NCBI RefSeq assembly: GCF_004011805.1
Contig: NZ_RCHJ01000014.1
Location: 186,001-250,000 of the forward strand
Direction: 5' to 3'
DNA length: 64,000 bases
Origin: Piscinibacter defluvii
GTDB taxonomy: Bacteria; Pseudomonadota; Gammaproteobacteria; Burkholderiales; Burkholderiaceae_C
Shown here: piece after piece, positions 1-9,559 of the stretch
Position numbering within the stretch: position 1 is the stretch's first letter
Layout of the letters: every line of letters starts with the position of its first letter
Made by a program: the position numbers and the translations under genes
Notes under the pieces: generated by a model
Told to the model about the DNA's origin: nothing
What the model saw: only the letters and a program-made list of their open reading frames with translations
Databases searched by the model: none

Positions 1-654
1 CTTGCCCGCGCGGATCTGCGGCAGGCCGGCCGCGGTGTCCAGCACCATCATCGGCACCTGGCCGGAAATCACGTCCTGCACCGCCAGCGCCGTGCCGCGG
101 TAGGGCACGTGCACCACGAAGGTCTGGGTGCGGTTCTTCAGCAGCTCCATCGCCAGGTGGTGGGGGCTGCCGATGCCCGGGGAGGCGTAGCTGAACCGGC
201 CCGGGTTCTTCTTCAGTGCGTCGAGCCATTGCCGCCCGTCGGCGAAGCCGGCGCCGGGGTGCACGGCGACGATCAGCGGAAAACGCGCCATGAAGCCCAC
301 CGGCGTGAAGTCGGACGGCGCGTACGGGATCTTCTTGTACATCGCCTCGTGGAACACCATCGCGCCGTTGTCGCCGGTCAGGATGGTGAAGCCGTCGGCC
401 GGTGACTTGGCGGCGTTGTCGGTGCCGATGATGCCGGCCGCGCCCGGCCGGTTGTCGATCACGAGGTTGGCGCCGAGCTGCTTGCCCAGCTGCGGCGCGA
501 GCTGGCGTGCCAGGAAATCCGAGCCGCCGCCGGCGGGATAGGCCACCACCCAGCGGATCGGCTTGCCCTGCGGCCAGTTGTCGGCGTGGGCCAGCGGGGT
601 GGCCAGGGCGGCCGCCAGTGCGAGGGCGTGGCGGCGGGTCAGGGTGGCGTTCAT
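1..654 (-). CDS. Bug-family tripartite tricarboxylate transporter receptor (partial, C-terminus outside window)
   Basis: Periplasmic substrate-binding protein of the TctC/Bug family, which captures small carboxylates or other organic acids for uptake or sensing. Reading the reverse strand from the ATG at 654 gives a signal peptide with a twin arginine near residue 7 and a likely cleavage after AHA around residue 24. Family hallmarks follow: WVVAYPAGGGSD, a LVIDNRPGAAG segment near residue 65, and SYASPGIGSPHHLAMELL. About 218 residues are present and roughly 100 more would lie beyond base 1. It is divergent from the diguanylate cyclase gene, with 91 bp between the starts. The substrate cannot be told from sequence, and no TctA/TctB membrane genes are visible. 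Confidence 0.88.
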   Translation of the reverse strand, partial: MNATLTRRHALALAAALATPLAHADNWPQGKPIRWVVAYPAGGGSDFLARQLAPQLGKQLGANLVIDNRPGAAGIIGTDNAAKSPADGFTILTGDNGAMVFHEAMYKKIPYAPSDFTPVGFMARFPLIVAVHPGAGFADGRQWLDALKKNPGRFSYASPGIGSPHHLAMELLKNRTQTFVVHVPYRGTALAVQDVISGQVPMMVLDTAAGLPQIRAGK

Positions 655-745
655 GCGGCGCGGTCGGTCGTGGATGACGGCGCGCATCTTAGGGCGCCGC
701 CGCGAGCGGCGAGAATCCGGGCCTGCGCCAATCACAATCCCGGCG

Positions 746-2680
746 ATGCCGACGCCCGCAACGCACCGATCCGACCCGCCGCGCTGGCCGCGTGCCGTCG
801 CGGCGTGTCTGCTGGCCCTGGCCAGCCTCGCGGCCGGGGCACAGCGCAGCGAGGGCTACCCGCCGGAGCTGCTCGGCATCCACGACCTCGAGCTCGAGGA
901 CCCGCGCACCGCGCTGGCGCGCGCCAGCAGCGCCACCGACGACGCGGAGCGCTCGTTCTGGCAGGCCCTGGGCCGTGCCAGCGTGCACACGCTGCTCGAA
1001 CGCAGCAGCGCCGCGCACGAGAATGTCGAGCAGGCCCGCGCCGTGCTCGCGCGCTGGCCGCAGGCCACGCCGCGCCACCACCTCTGGCTGGAGGCCTATG
1101 CGATCGGCGCGGCCTACCGCACCGGCGAATCGGGCGCGCTGCTGCAGCGCAACGTCGCGCTGCGCCGCGCGGCGGTGCCGCTGCGCGACGTGCACCTGCT
1201 GTGCGAGGTGTCGGCGGCCGACCTGTTCCTGCTGCGCGACACCAACGCGCTCGACGAGGCCTGGATCGCCGCCGAGGAGACCGAGCGCTGCGGCCGCGAG
1301 CTGATGCTGCCGCACCTCGAGACCGCGGCGCTGATCGCGCTCGGCGGCATGGCCGGCGACCTGGGCGGCAAGGCGCCGACCGAGAGCTACTTCGAGCGCG
1401 CGCTGGCGGTGCTGGGCGCGCGCACGGCCCGCTTCCAGCGCGCCTGGATCGAGTGGGAGCTGGGCAACGCGCTGCACCGGCAGGGGCGGCCCGATGCCGC
1501 GGCGCGTTACTTCGAGGCGGCGCTGACCCGCAGCCGCGAGATCGACGACCGCAGCAGCGAGGCCATCGTCACGCTCGACCTGGCGGCACTGCGGCTGGCC
1601 CAGGGCGAGCCGGCGCAGGCACTGGCGCTGGTGCGCGGCGTGGCACCCTTGCTGCAGCCGGCCGAGTCGCCGGTGCGGGCGGCCACCGCGGCGCGCCTGG
1701 CGATCGAGGCGCTGACGGCGCTCAAGCGCCCGGAGGTGCTGGCCGAGGCGGCCCGCGCCCGCGAGCTCGAGCCGCTGCCGATGCCGGCTCAGGAGCGGGC
1801 GCGCCTGGCGCGTGCGGTGGCGGCCGCGCTGGCCAGCCAGGGCCAGCACGCGCAGGCCTATGCGGCGCTGCTGCGCGCCTCCCAGGCCGTCGACCTGGGC
1901 CAGCAGTCGCTGCGCGACGCGCAGGTGCTGCGCCTGCAGGCGCGCTACGAGCTGGCGCGGCGCGAGGCCGAACTCGCCGACCTGCGCCACCGCGCCGAGG
2001 CCGCGCGGCTCGAGCTGGCCGCGCGCGACGCCCAGCAGCGCGCCTTGTGGGCGGCGCTGGTGGTGCTGGCCGGCGCCTTCGGCCTGGCGCTGTGGTTCGT
2101 GCTGCGCGTGCTGCGGCGCCGCCGCCGGCTGGCCGAGCTGGCGATGCGCGACGAGCTGACCGGCATGCCGAACCGGCGCGCGGTGCTGGCCTTCGCGCAG
2201 GAGCAGTTCCGCGTCTGCCGGCGCGTCGGCCTGCCGCTGTCGATCGCGCTGATCGACCTGGATCACTTCAAGTCCGTCAACGACCGGCATGGCCATGCGG
2301 TGGGCGACCGCGTGCTGATGGCCTTCGCCGCCGTGGGGCGCAGCGTGCTGCGCGGCCAGGATCGCCTGGGCCGCTACGGCGGCGACGAGTGGCTGCTGGT
2401 CATGCCCGGCGCCGGACCGGAGCGCATCGCCCAGGTGTTCGAGCGCCTGCGCGCGGTGCTCGCGGAACGCGCCATCGACGGCCTGCCCGCGCCGCACGGG
2501 CTCACCCTGTCGATGGGGGCGGCCGGCCTGGCCGAGAGCGTGGAGACGCTCGAGGTGCTGATCGAGGAGGCCGACCGCCAGCTCTACCGCGCCAAGGCCG
2601 ACGGGCGCGACGCGTTGTGCCAGCCCGGGCCGACCGTGGCCGGCACGCTGGACGAATCGGTGCTGCCTGCCGCGGCCTGA
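746..2680 (+). CDS. TPR-containing membrane diguanylate cyclase (GGDEW variant)
   Basis: Predicted to make the second messenger cyclic di-GMP from two GTP. The ATG at 746 starts a signal-peptide-like segment (to about residue 33, ending AAGAQ). TPR-like helical repeats fill residues 35-400, followed by a short coiled coil and one transmembrane helix at about 433-456. The sensor part should therefore be periplasmic and the catalytic domain cytoplasmic. The active-site loop is GGDEW at 545-549 rather than GGDEF. An RGQD at 536-539 lies exactly five residues upstream, the position of the RxxD product-inhibition site. A longer in-frame reading back to 563 exists but would overlap the divergent Bug gene and lacks the signal peptide at its start. 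The signal sensed is unknown. Confidence 0.85.
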   Translation: MPTPATHRSDPPRWPRAVAACLLALASLAAGAQRSEGYPPELLGIHDLELEDPRTALARASSATDDAERSFWQALGRASVHTLLERSSAAHENVEQARAVLARWPQATPRHHLWLEAYAIGAAYRTGESGALLQRNVALRRAAVPLRDVHLLCEVSAADLFLLRDTNALDEAWIAAEETERCGRELMLPHLETAALIALGGMAGDLGGKAPTESYFERALAVLGARTARFQRAWIEWELGNALHRQGRPDAAARYFEAALTRSREIDDRSSEAIVTLDLAALRLAQGEPAQALALVRGVAPLLQPAESPVRAATAARLAIEALTALKRPEVLAEAARARELEPLPMPAQERARLARAVAAALASQGQHAQAYAALLRASQAVDLGQQSLRDAQVLRLQARYELARREAELADLRHRAEAARLELAARDAQQRALWAALVVLAGAFGLALWFVLRVLRRRRRLAELAMRDELTGMPNRRAVLAFAQEQFRVCRRVGLPLSIALIDLDHFKSVNDRHGHAVGDRVLMAFAAVGRSVLRGQDRLGRYGGDEWLLVMPGAGPERIAQVFERLRAVLAERAIDGLPAPHGLTLSMGAAGLAESVETLEVLIEEADRQLYRAKADGRDALCQPGPTVAGTLDESVLPAAA

Positions 2681-2687
2681 GCCGCCT

Positions 2688-2701
2688 CCCCCGCACGGGG
2701 G
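2688..2701 (+). terminator. Short GC hairpin after the cyclase gene
   Basis: CCCCC-GCAC-GGGGG lies 8 bases after the cyclase stop codon and is followed by CTTAAGG rather than a true T-run. It could act as a weak intrinsic terminator. The stem is only 5 bp, so support is modest. Confidence 0.35.
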
Positions 2702-2901
2702 CTTAAGGTTTCGTGAGGGTCGGCGCAAGGAAGTTTGACGAACGCGCCGGCGCTGTCCTTCCTACAGTGGCGCACCGCGTCACGAACGCGCCGAGCCGAC
2801 GAGAGCCGCCATGTCCGCCACGAGCCTGCGCCCCGCCTCCCACCCCGCCTCCCACCCCGCCTCCGCCGCGACCCTGATCGGGGGCGGGCCGCTCGGCCTG
2901 C

Positions 2902-4257
2902 TCAGCGGGGCACGCTGAGCAGCTGCACCATGCGGCCGACGACGAGCCGGAAGCGCCCGCGCCCGGTCTTCTCCAGGCGCAGGTCGGCGCGCCGCTCGGC
3001 CAGCCGGCGCGTCAGCAGCAGCAGCCGGGCCTCGAGGTTGTCGCCCAGCTCGGGCAGGCCGATCTGCGGCGCCAGGCGCAGTTCGCGGTTGCTGAACTCG
3101 CTGCGCCCCTGGCGGGCATGTTCGCCCAGCAGGTGCCACAGGATGCGGCCGGCCACGCCCTTGATCAGGTAGTCGTCGTCGAGGAACAGGCTGCCGTCGG
3201 CCTCGAAGTGGCGCACGCGCAGCGGCGCGCCTGCCGGGCGTGGCGCGGCCGGCGCGGCGGCGGCAGGCAGGCCCTCGTCGCCCGCCTCGGCCACCAGCTG
3301 GAAGCCTCGCACCAGCGCGGCCAGCTGCGCCGCGAAGGCGGCCAGCGCGTCCTCGTCGTCCCAGCCGAAGCGCATGTCCTGCGAGCTCTCGACGAACAGC
3401 ACGCCCTGCAGCGAGTCGGCGCAGACCAGCGGCAGGGCGAGCTGGCTGTGCGGCTCGGCCAGGCCGGGCCACGGGATCTCCGACTCGAGCGCGCCGGCGC
3501 CGCCCTGCGCCGTCAGGCGCTCCCGGATGCCGCGCGTGTAGGCGTAGTCCAGCGTCAGGTGGTTGATGCGGATCGCGCAGCGCAGCCGCGCCGCGACGCC
3601 GATGACCCCGGCATCGAGCGGGATCTCCGAGCCCACGCCCGAGCTGCCGTAGCCGCGGCTGCCGACGGTGTAGAGGCGCTGGCCGGCCGCATCGAACATC
3701 AGCAGCATCGCGTGCGTGACGCCGTGCTCCTGCGCGAGCGTGTCCAGCGTGGCCTCCACCAGCCCGGCCAGGTCGGTGCAGGCGGCCAGGCGTTCGACGC
3801 TGCGGCGCAGCCGCACCAGGTGGTGGCGCGGCGGGGGCGGGGGCGGCAGCGCCGGCGTGCTGACGGCGTGCAGGCCGGTCAGCTCGTACACGTCCGAGCC
3901 GAGCAGGCGGAACACGCCGGCCATGCCGGTGTGCGAGGCGATGCCGGCGAGCTTGGCCTTCATGCGCTCGAACAGCGGGCCCTCGGTCTCGGTGCGCAGG
4001 TAGCGCGCGCGCAGCCGCCACAGCGTGCCGTCGCGCGGGTCGACCACCAGCAGCTCGACCTGCGGGTTGGCCAGCACGTTGCGGCGCGTCTTGTTGAAGA
4101 ACTGGAACGACAGCGCGAGGTGGCGCTCGTCGACGTACTCCACCTGCGACAGGTAGGCCACGTTGGGCACGCCGTCGTCCGAGCAGGTGGCCATCACGCC
4201 CGGGATGGCTCCTTCCAGGCAGGGGCGGATCAGGTCGAGCGTGAGCGCCTCGCTCAC
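2902..4257 (-). CDS. PPOX-like flavin-fold protein fused to a GAF domain and a winged-helix-like C-terminus
   Basis: A 451-residue protein. Residues about 1-125 look like a pyridoxamine-phosphate-oxidase/flavin-nucleotide binding split barrel (MATCSDDGVPNVAYLSQVEY, FNKTRRNVLANPQVELLVVD). A stretch of six prolines near residue 140 acts as a linker. Residues about 150-305 read as a GAF sensor domain (LAQEHGVTHAMLLMFDAAG, IGVAARLRCAIRIN). The last ~110 residues (LFLDDDYLIKGVAGRILWHL, then RELRLAPQIGLPELGDNLEA) resemble an OmpR-type winged helix, though this part is inference. It lies 58 bp downstream of a second PPOX-like gene on the same strand, so the two probably work together. A redox- or ligand-responsive regulator is plausible; no substrate is known. 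Confidence 0.7.
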   Translation of the reverse strand: MSEALTLDLIRPCLEGAIPGVMATCSDDGVPNVAYLSQVEYVDERHLALSFQFFNKTRRNVLANPQVELLVVDPRDGTLWRLRARYLRTETEGPLFERMKAKLAGIASHTGMAGVFRLLGSDVYELTGLHAVSTPALPPPPPPRHHLVRLRRSVERLAACTDLAGLVEATLDTLAQEHGVTHAMLLMFDAAGQRLYTVGSRGYGSSGVGSEIPLDAGVIGVAARLRCAIRINHLTLDYAYTRGIRERLTAQGGAGALESEIPWPGLAEPHSQLALPLVCADSLQGVLFVESSQDMRFGWDDEDALAAFAAQLAALVRGFQLVAEAGDEGLPAAAAPAAPRPAGAPLRVRHFEADGSLFLDDDYLIKGVAGRILWHLLGEHARQGRSEFSNRELRLAPQIGLPELGDNLEARLLLLTRRLAERRADLRLEKTGRGRFRLVVGRMVQLLSVPR

Positions 4258-4315
4258 CTGACGACCCTCCGCGCAATGCGCTCCGGGATTCGCGCTGGGG
4301 AGCGGCCCGGCGCGC

Positions 4316-4810
4316 TCATGGCCGGATGCGCTCGCCGGCCTGCGGACCGGGGGTCTGCTCGTAGGCCTCGCGCGGCTCGAAGCGCACCGTCACCAGCTCG
4401 TGCGGCTCGTGGCGGAACATCGTCTTCACCAGCACGCGGTCGAAGCCCAGCAGAGCGATCTCGTCGGCGAAGCACTCGACGTAGTGCGCCACCAGCGCCG
4501 CATCGCCCGGTGCCGGCGGCTCGATGCACGCACCGTCGCCCTTGAGCTGCAGGCTGCGGTCGGTCGTGGGCTCGGTGAACACCACCGCGATGCGGCCGTT
4601 GTCGCGCAGGTCGTCGAGCAGTTCGGTGCAGGCGCCGGTGGACAGGAACAGCGTCAGCTCGCGCCGGTCCGCCGTGAGCCGGCAGCCGAGCGCGCGCATC
4701 AGGTGCGGGCGGTGCAACGCGTCGCGCGTGGCCGCGATGATCGAGACGCGCCGGCGCATCAGCGCGGCGTGCTCCGGGCCGATCACGGCGGGCGGGGCGT
4801 CATGCTCCAT
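4316..4810 (-). CDS. PPOX-like (pyridoxamine 5'-phosphate oxidase-related) small protein
   Basis: A 164-residue single-domain protein with the split-barrel pattern of flavin-binding PPOX relatives: RRVSIIAATRDALHRPHLMR at the N-terminus, then LTLFLSTG and a strand with VVFTEPTTDRSLQLKG. True PdxH enzymes are longer and carry residues not obvious here, so pyridoxal synthesis is unlikely. It is the first gene of a probable two-gene operon with the PPOX-GAF protein, and its start faces the HIT gene 45 bp away. The cofactor (FMN, F420 or heme) cannot be decided from the sequence. Confidence 0.65.
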   Translation of the reverse strand: MEHDAPPAVIGPEHAALMRRRVSIIAATRDALHRPHLMRALGCRLTADRRELTLFLSTGACTELLDDLRDNGRIAVVFTEPTTDRSLQLKGDGACIEPPAPGDAALVAHYVECFADEIALLGFDRVLVKTMFRHEPHELVTVRFEPREAYEQTPGPQAGERIRP

Positions 4811-4854
4811 GTCGGGCCAGTGTAGTGGCGCGGCCGGCGCCGATAATGCCGCGC

Positions 4855-5292
4855 ATGAGTGCCCGGCCCGATTGCCCCCTGTGCCGCGACGCCGGCGGCC
4901 CGCTCGTCTGGCAGGACGCGCAGTGGCGCGTGATCCGCGTCGACGACGCGGACTTCCCGGCCTTCTACCGCGTCATCGCGCAGGCCCACGTGGCCGAGTT
5001 CTCGCAGCTCGATGCGGCCGAGCAGCGGCGCTGCATGGCGCTGGTGGCGGCGCTGGAGCGCACGCTGCTCGAGCAGCTCTCGCCGACCAAGATCAACCTC
5101 GCGGCGCTCGGCAACATGGTGCCGCACCTGCACTGGCACGTGATCGCACGCTTCGACTGGGACAGCCATTTCCCGCAGGCGATCTGGGCGCCGCGGCAGC
5201 GCGAGGTGATACCGCCGGCGGTACGGCGCCTGGCGCTGCCGCTGCCGGCACTCGATGCCGCGGTGGCGCAGGCGCTGCACAAGACCGCGTGA
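4855..5292 (+). CDS. HIT-family nucleotide hydrolase/transferase
   Basis: A small (145 aa) cytoplasmic protein of the histidine-triad superfamily, which acts on nucleoside phosphoramidates or dinucleoside polyphosphates. The triad motif is PHLHWHV, with histidines at 91, 93 and 95 and a further histidine in [19 protein letters not shown] segment at residues 7-15 may bind zinc. I chose the ATG at 4855, since the in-frame start at 4825 adds residues not expected for the family. It sits just upstream of the DUF971 gene and ubiE on the same strand. The precise substrate is not predictable. Confidence 0.85.
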   Translation: MSARPDCPLCRDAGGPLVWQDAQWRVIRVDDADFPAFYRVIAQAHVAEFSQLDAAEQRRCMALVAALERTLLEQLSPTKINLAALGNMVPHLHWHVIARFDWDSHFPQAIWAPRQREVIPPAVRRLALPLPALDAAVAQALHKTA

Positions 5293-5363
5293 TCGATGTC
5301 CCCAATGCGAGCGCGCCGGGCGCGTTCGCTACACTGCGGCGCCTGCGATCCACGCGACCTTCC

Positions 5364-5783
5364 ATGGCCGGCCTGAACCCCGATACCCCATTGCCCACCG
5401 GCATCACGGTGCACCAGCACAGCCGCGTTCTCGAGGTGGCCTTTGCCGACGGGCGCAGCTTCCGCATCCCGTTCGAATTGATGCGTGTCTATTCGCCGTC
5501 CGCCGAGGTGCAGGGGCACGGGCCGGGGCAGGAGGTGCTGCAGACCGGCAAGCGCGACGTCGAGCTGACCGCGCTCGAGCCGGTGGGCAACTACGCGGTG
5601 CAGCCGAGCTTCAGCGACGGGCACGACTCCGGCATCTTCTCGTGGGACTACCTCTACTTCCTGGGCGACCAGCAGGACGCGCTGTGGGCCCGCTACGAGG
5701 AGCGCCTGCGCGAGGCCGGCATGGACCGCGACGCGCCGATGGCCGCGCCGGCCTCCGGCGGCGCCTGCGGCCACCACCATTGA
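5364..5783 (+). CDS. DUF971 domain protein
   Basis: A 139-residue protein with a single DUF971 domain, the fold also found at the N-terminus of gamma-butyrobetaine hydroxylases and in some iron-sulfur assembly proteins. Visible features are [39 protein letters not shown] and [18 protein letters not shown], followed by a histidine-ending tail, GGACGHHH, that could bind metal. A possible -10 element TACACT is at 5330-5335. It is 11 bp upstream of ubiE and probably cotranscribed with it, an arrangement common in betaproteobacteria. Its role is unknown; a link to ubiquinone or iron-sulfur biogenesis is only suggested by context. Confidence 0.85.
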   Translation: MAGLNPDTPLPTGITVHQHSRVLEVAFADGRSFRIPFELMRVYSPSAEVQGHGPGQEVLQTGKRDVELTALEPVGNYAVQPSFSDGHDSGIFSWDYLYFLGDQQDALWARYEERLREAGMDRDAPMAAPASGGACGHHH

Positions 5784-5794
5784 ATCGCCACGCC

Positions 5795-6526
5795 ATGAGC
5801 GAGACGCATTTCGGGTTCGAGACGGTCGACGAGCAGCAGAAGGCCAGCCGCGTGCGCGGCGTGTTCGATTCGGTCGCGTCGAAGTACGACGTGATGAACG
5901 ACGTCATGTCGATGGGCCTGCACCGGGTGTGGAAGTCCTACACCGTCGGCGTGGCCAACCTGCGGCCGGGCATGCAGGTGCTCGACATCGCCGGCGGGAC
6001 CGGCGACCTGGCGCGTGCCTTCGCGCGGCGCGTCGGCCCGGGCGGCACGGTGCTGCTGACCGACATCAACGAGGCCATGCTGCGCCAGGGCCGCGACCGC
6101 CTGCTCGACGAGGGCCTGGTGCTGCCGACCGTGATCTGCGACGCCGAGGCGCTGCCCTTCCCGAACGAGCGCTTCGACCTCGTCAGTGTCGCCTTCGGCC
6201 TGCGCAACATGACGCACAAGGAGCGTGCGCTGGCCGAGATGTGCCGCGTGCTCAAGCCCGGCGGCCGTCTGCTGGTGCTGGAATTCTCCAAGGTCGCGCC
6301 GCCGCTGGCCAAGGCCTACGACTGGTACTCGTTCAACGTGCTGCCGCGCCTGGGCAGGCTGATCGCGGGGGACGAGGCGAGCTACCGCTACCTGGCCGAG
6401 TCGATCCGCATGCACCCGGACCAGGCCACGCTGAAGTCGATGATGAAGGCGGCCGGCTTCGGCCACGTCGACGTGCACAACCTGAGCGCGGGCATCGTCG
6501 CGCTGCACGCGGGGATCAAGTGCTGA
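5795..6526 (+). CDS. ubiE: Ubiquinone/menaquinone biosynthesis C-methyltransferase UbiE
   Basis: Methylates the quinone ring with S-adenosylmethionine during ubiquinone biosynthesis (the C-methylation giving demethyl-ubiquinone its ring methyl). It has 243 residues, the family's normal size. The N-terminal signature [19 protein letters not shown] is present, as is the SAM-binding glycine loop [12 protein letters not shown] starting at residue 62, [11 protein letters not shown], and the closing [14 protein letters not shown]. The stop overlaps the GTG start of the Tim44-like gene, so the two are translationally coupled. The other ubiquinone genes ubiJ and ubiB are about 5.6 kb downstream, beyond the sugar-nucleotide block. 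Confidence 0.95.
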   Translation: MSETHFGFETVDEQQKASRVRGVFDSVASKYDVMNDVMSMGLHRVWKSYTVGVANLRPGMQVLDIAGGTGDLARAFARRVGPGGTVLLTDINEAMLRQGRDRLLDEGLVLPTVICDAEALPFPNERFDLVSVAFGLRNMTHKERALAEMCRVLKPGGRLLVLEFSKVAPPLAKAYDWYSFNVLPRLGRLIAGDEASYRYLAESIRMHPDQATLKSMMKAAGFGHVDVHNLSAGIVALHAGIKC

Positions 6527-7137
6527 ACCGGCCGGGTGCCCGGCGCGCCCTGCGGCCGCTCGCGCTGCTGCTGGCGGCGGGCCTGGCGGTGCCGGCAGCC
6601 AAGGCCTCGGCGCTGACCGCCCTGAGCACCTCGCTCGGCCTGGGCGCGGCGCTCGCGTCGCTGACCGCGCTGCGCGGCGGTGCCTCGCCGCTCGCGCTGG
6701 CCGGGGTCGGTGCGCTGGTGGTCGCCTCGCTGGTGTGGGCACAACGCCGGGGCGGCGTGGGCCCGTCGTCGCCGCATGCCGCCGAGCAGGCGCTGCTCGC
6801 CATGGCGCGGGAGCGCTTCGTGGCGCTGCAGGCGGCCTGGGACCGCGGCGACGTCGAGGCCCTGCGGGCGCTGACCACCGACGGCATGCTGGACGAACTG
6901 CTCGACCAGCTGCCCGAGCGCGGCCCCGGGCCGAACCGCACCGACGTGCTGTCGCTCGAGGCCCGGCTGCTGGCCCACGAGAAGCTCGACGCGCTCGAGT
7001 TCGCGAGCGTCGAGTTCAGCGGCATGGTGCGCGAAGGACCCGGCCGCCACGCCGCGCCGTTCCGCGAGATCTGGATGCTGGCGCGCAGCGCCGGCGAGCC
7101 CGACTGGCGCCTGGCACGCCAGCAGGCCCTTCTCTAG
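6520..7137 (+). CDS. Tim44-like domain membrane protein
   Basis: A 205-residue protein starting at a GTG that overlaps the ubiE stop. It has an N-terminal hydrophobic segment, an Ala/Gly-rich linker with a second hydrophobic helix ([20 protein letters not shown], residues ~55-75), and a C-terminal Tim44-like domain of about 115 residues ([20 protein letters not shown], then [20 protein letters not shown]). In bacteria this domain occurs in inner-membrane proteins of poorly known role. Its coupling to ubiE suggests a part in quinone metabolism or membrane assembly, but that is context only. Confidence 0.8.
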   Translation: MLNRPGARRALRPLALLLAAGLAVPAAKASALTALSTSLGLGAALASLTALRGGASPLALAGVGALVVASLVWAQRRGGVGPSSPHAAEQALLAMARERFVALQAAWDRGDVEALRALTTDGMLDELLDQLPERGPGPNRTDVLSLEARLLAHEKLDALEFASVEFSGMVREGPGRHAAPFREIWMLARSAGEPDWRLARQQALL

Positions 7138-7141
7138 AGGG

Positions 7142-8422
<1,281 letters not shown>

Positions 8423-8446
8423 GTGCTTTTCTCCCTCAACCCCAGA

Positions 8447-9454
8447 TCACTGCTTGAAGTAGTCGCGGTACCAGGCGACGAAGCGGCCGATGCCCTCGGG
8501 CACCGGCATGCGCGGGCGGAAGCCCGTCCAGGCCTCGAGCTCGGACACGTCGGCGTAGGTGGCCGGCACGTCGCCGTCCTGCAGCGGCAGGAACTCCTTG
8601 AGCGCGGGGCGGCCCACCGCGGCCTCGATGGCCTCGATGAACTCCATCAGCGTCACCGGGGCGTTGTTGCCGATGTTGAACACGCGGTAGGGCACGTTGC
8701 TGCGCGCCGGGTCGGGCGCGGCGGCGTCGAAGGCCGGGTCGGGCGTGGCGACGCGGTCGAGCACGCGCACCACGCCCTCGGCGATGTCGTCCACGTAGGT
8801 GAAGTCGCGCACCATCTTGCCGTGGTTGAACACCTTGATCGGCTCGCCGGCGAGCATCGCCTTGGTGAAGAGGAACAGCGCCATGTCGGGCCGGCCCCAG
8901 GGCCCGTAGACCGTGAAGAAGCGCAGCCCGGTGGTCGGCAGGCCGAACAGGTGGCTGTAGGTGTGCGCCATCAGCTCGTTGGCCTTCTTGGTGGCCGCGT
9001 ACAGGCTGACCGGGTGGTCGATGTTGTGGTGCTCGGAGAACGGCATCGCGGTGTTGCCGCCGTAGACGCTCGAGCTCGACGCGTACACGAGGTGCTGCAC
9101 GCCGTGATGCCGGCAGCCCTCGAGGATGTTGGTGAAGCCGACGACGTTGCTGTCGATGTAGGCCTGCGGGTTGACCAGCGAGTAGCGTACGCCCGCCTGC
9201 GCGGCCAGGTGCACGACGCGGTCGAAGCGCTCCGCGCGGAACAGCCTGTCCATGCCGTCGCGGTCGGCCACGTCGAGCTTCTCGAAGCGGAAGCCGGCGT
9301 GCGGCTGCAGGCGCGCCAGGCGGGCGTGCTTCAGGCGCGGGTCGTAGTAGTCGTTCAGGTTGTCGACGCCGACCACCTGGTCGCCGCGGGCCAGCAGCAG
9401 CTGGCTGACGTGCATGCCGATGAAGCCGGCCGCGCCGGTGACGAGGATTTTCAT
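8447..9454 (-). CDS. NAD-dependent UDP-glucuronate 4-epimerase-like protein
   Basis: An extended short-chain dehydrogenase/reductase of 335 residues that interconverts C4 epimers of a UDP-uronic acid, such as UDP-GlcA to UDP-GalA. The NAD motif GAAGFIG is at 7-13, the catalytic Tyr152 and Lys156 lie in YAATK, and a serine cluster SSSS ends at 129. The family signature [16 protein letters not shown] and [15 protein letters not shown] are both present. Together with the neighbouring dehydrogenase it would provide acidic nucleotide sugars for capsule or exopolysaccharide. Relatives are CapI and LspL; UDP-GlcNAc C4 epimerase activity is an alternative. Confidence 0.85.
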   Translation of the reverse strand: MKILVTGAAGFIGMHVSQLLLARGDQVVGVDNLNDYYDPRLKHARLARLQPHAGFRFEKLDVADRDGMDRLFRAERFDRVVHLAAQAGVRYSLVNPQAYIDSNVVGFTNILEGCRHHGVQHLVYASSSSVYGGNTAMPFSEHHNIDHPVSLYAATKKANELMAHTYSHLFGLPTTGLRFFTVYGPWGRPDMALFLFTKAMLAGEPIKVFNHGKMVRDFTYVDDIAEGVVRVLDRVATPDPAFDAAAPDPARSNVPYRVFNIGNNAPVTLMEFIEAIEAAVGRPALKEFLPLQDGDVPATYADVSELEAWTGFRPRMPVPEGIGRFVAWYRDYFKQ

Positions 9455-9559
9455 GGCCGCAGGCTGGAAGAGGGGTGGGTCATGGCAAACCGGGGATTCT
9501 GCGCGATGCGGGCACGCCGCCGTACCCGCCCGATCCGGGGTGATGCGACGCGGCCGGGC

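Noticed and set aside
2811-2918. A 35-codon forward frame with SHPA repeats, made from a 12-bp tandem repeat
   Set aside because: No good ribosome site, repeat-driven composition and overlap with the convergent PPOX-GAF gene; not enough to call a gene.
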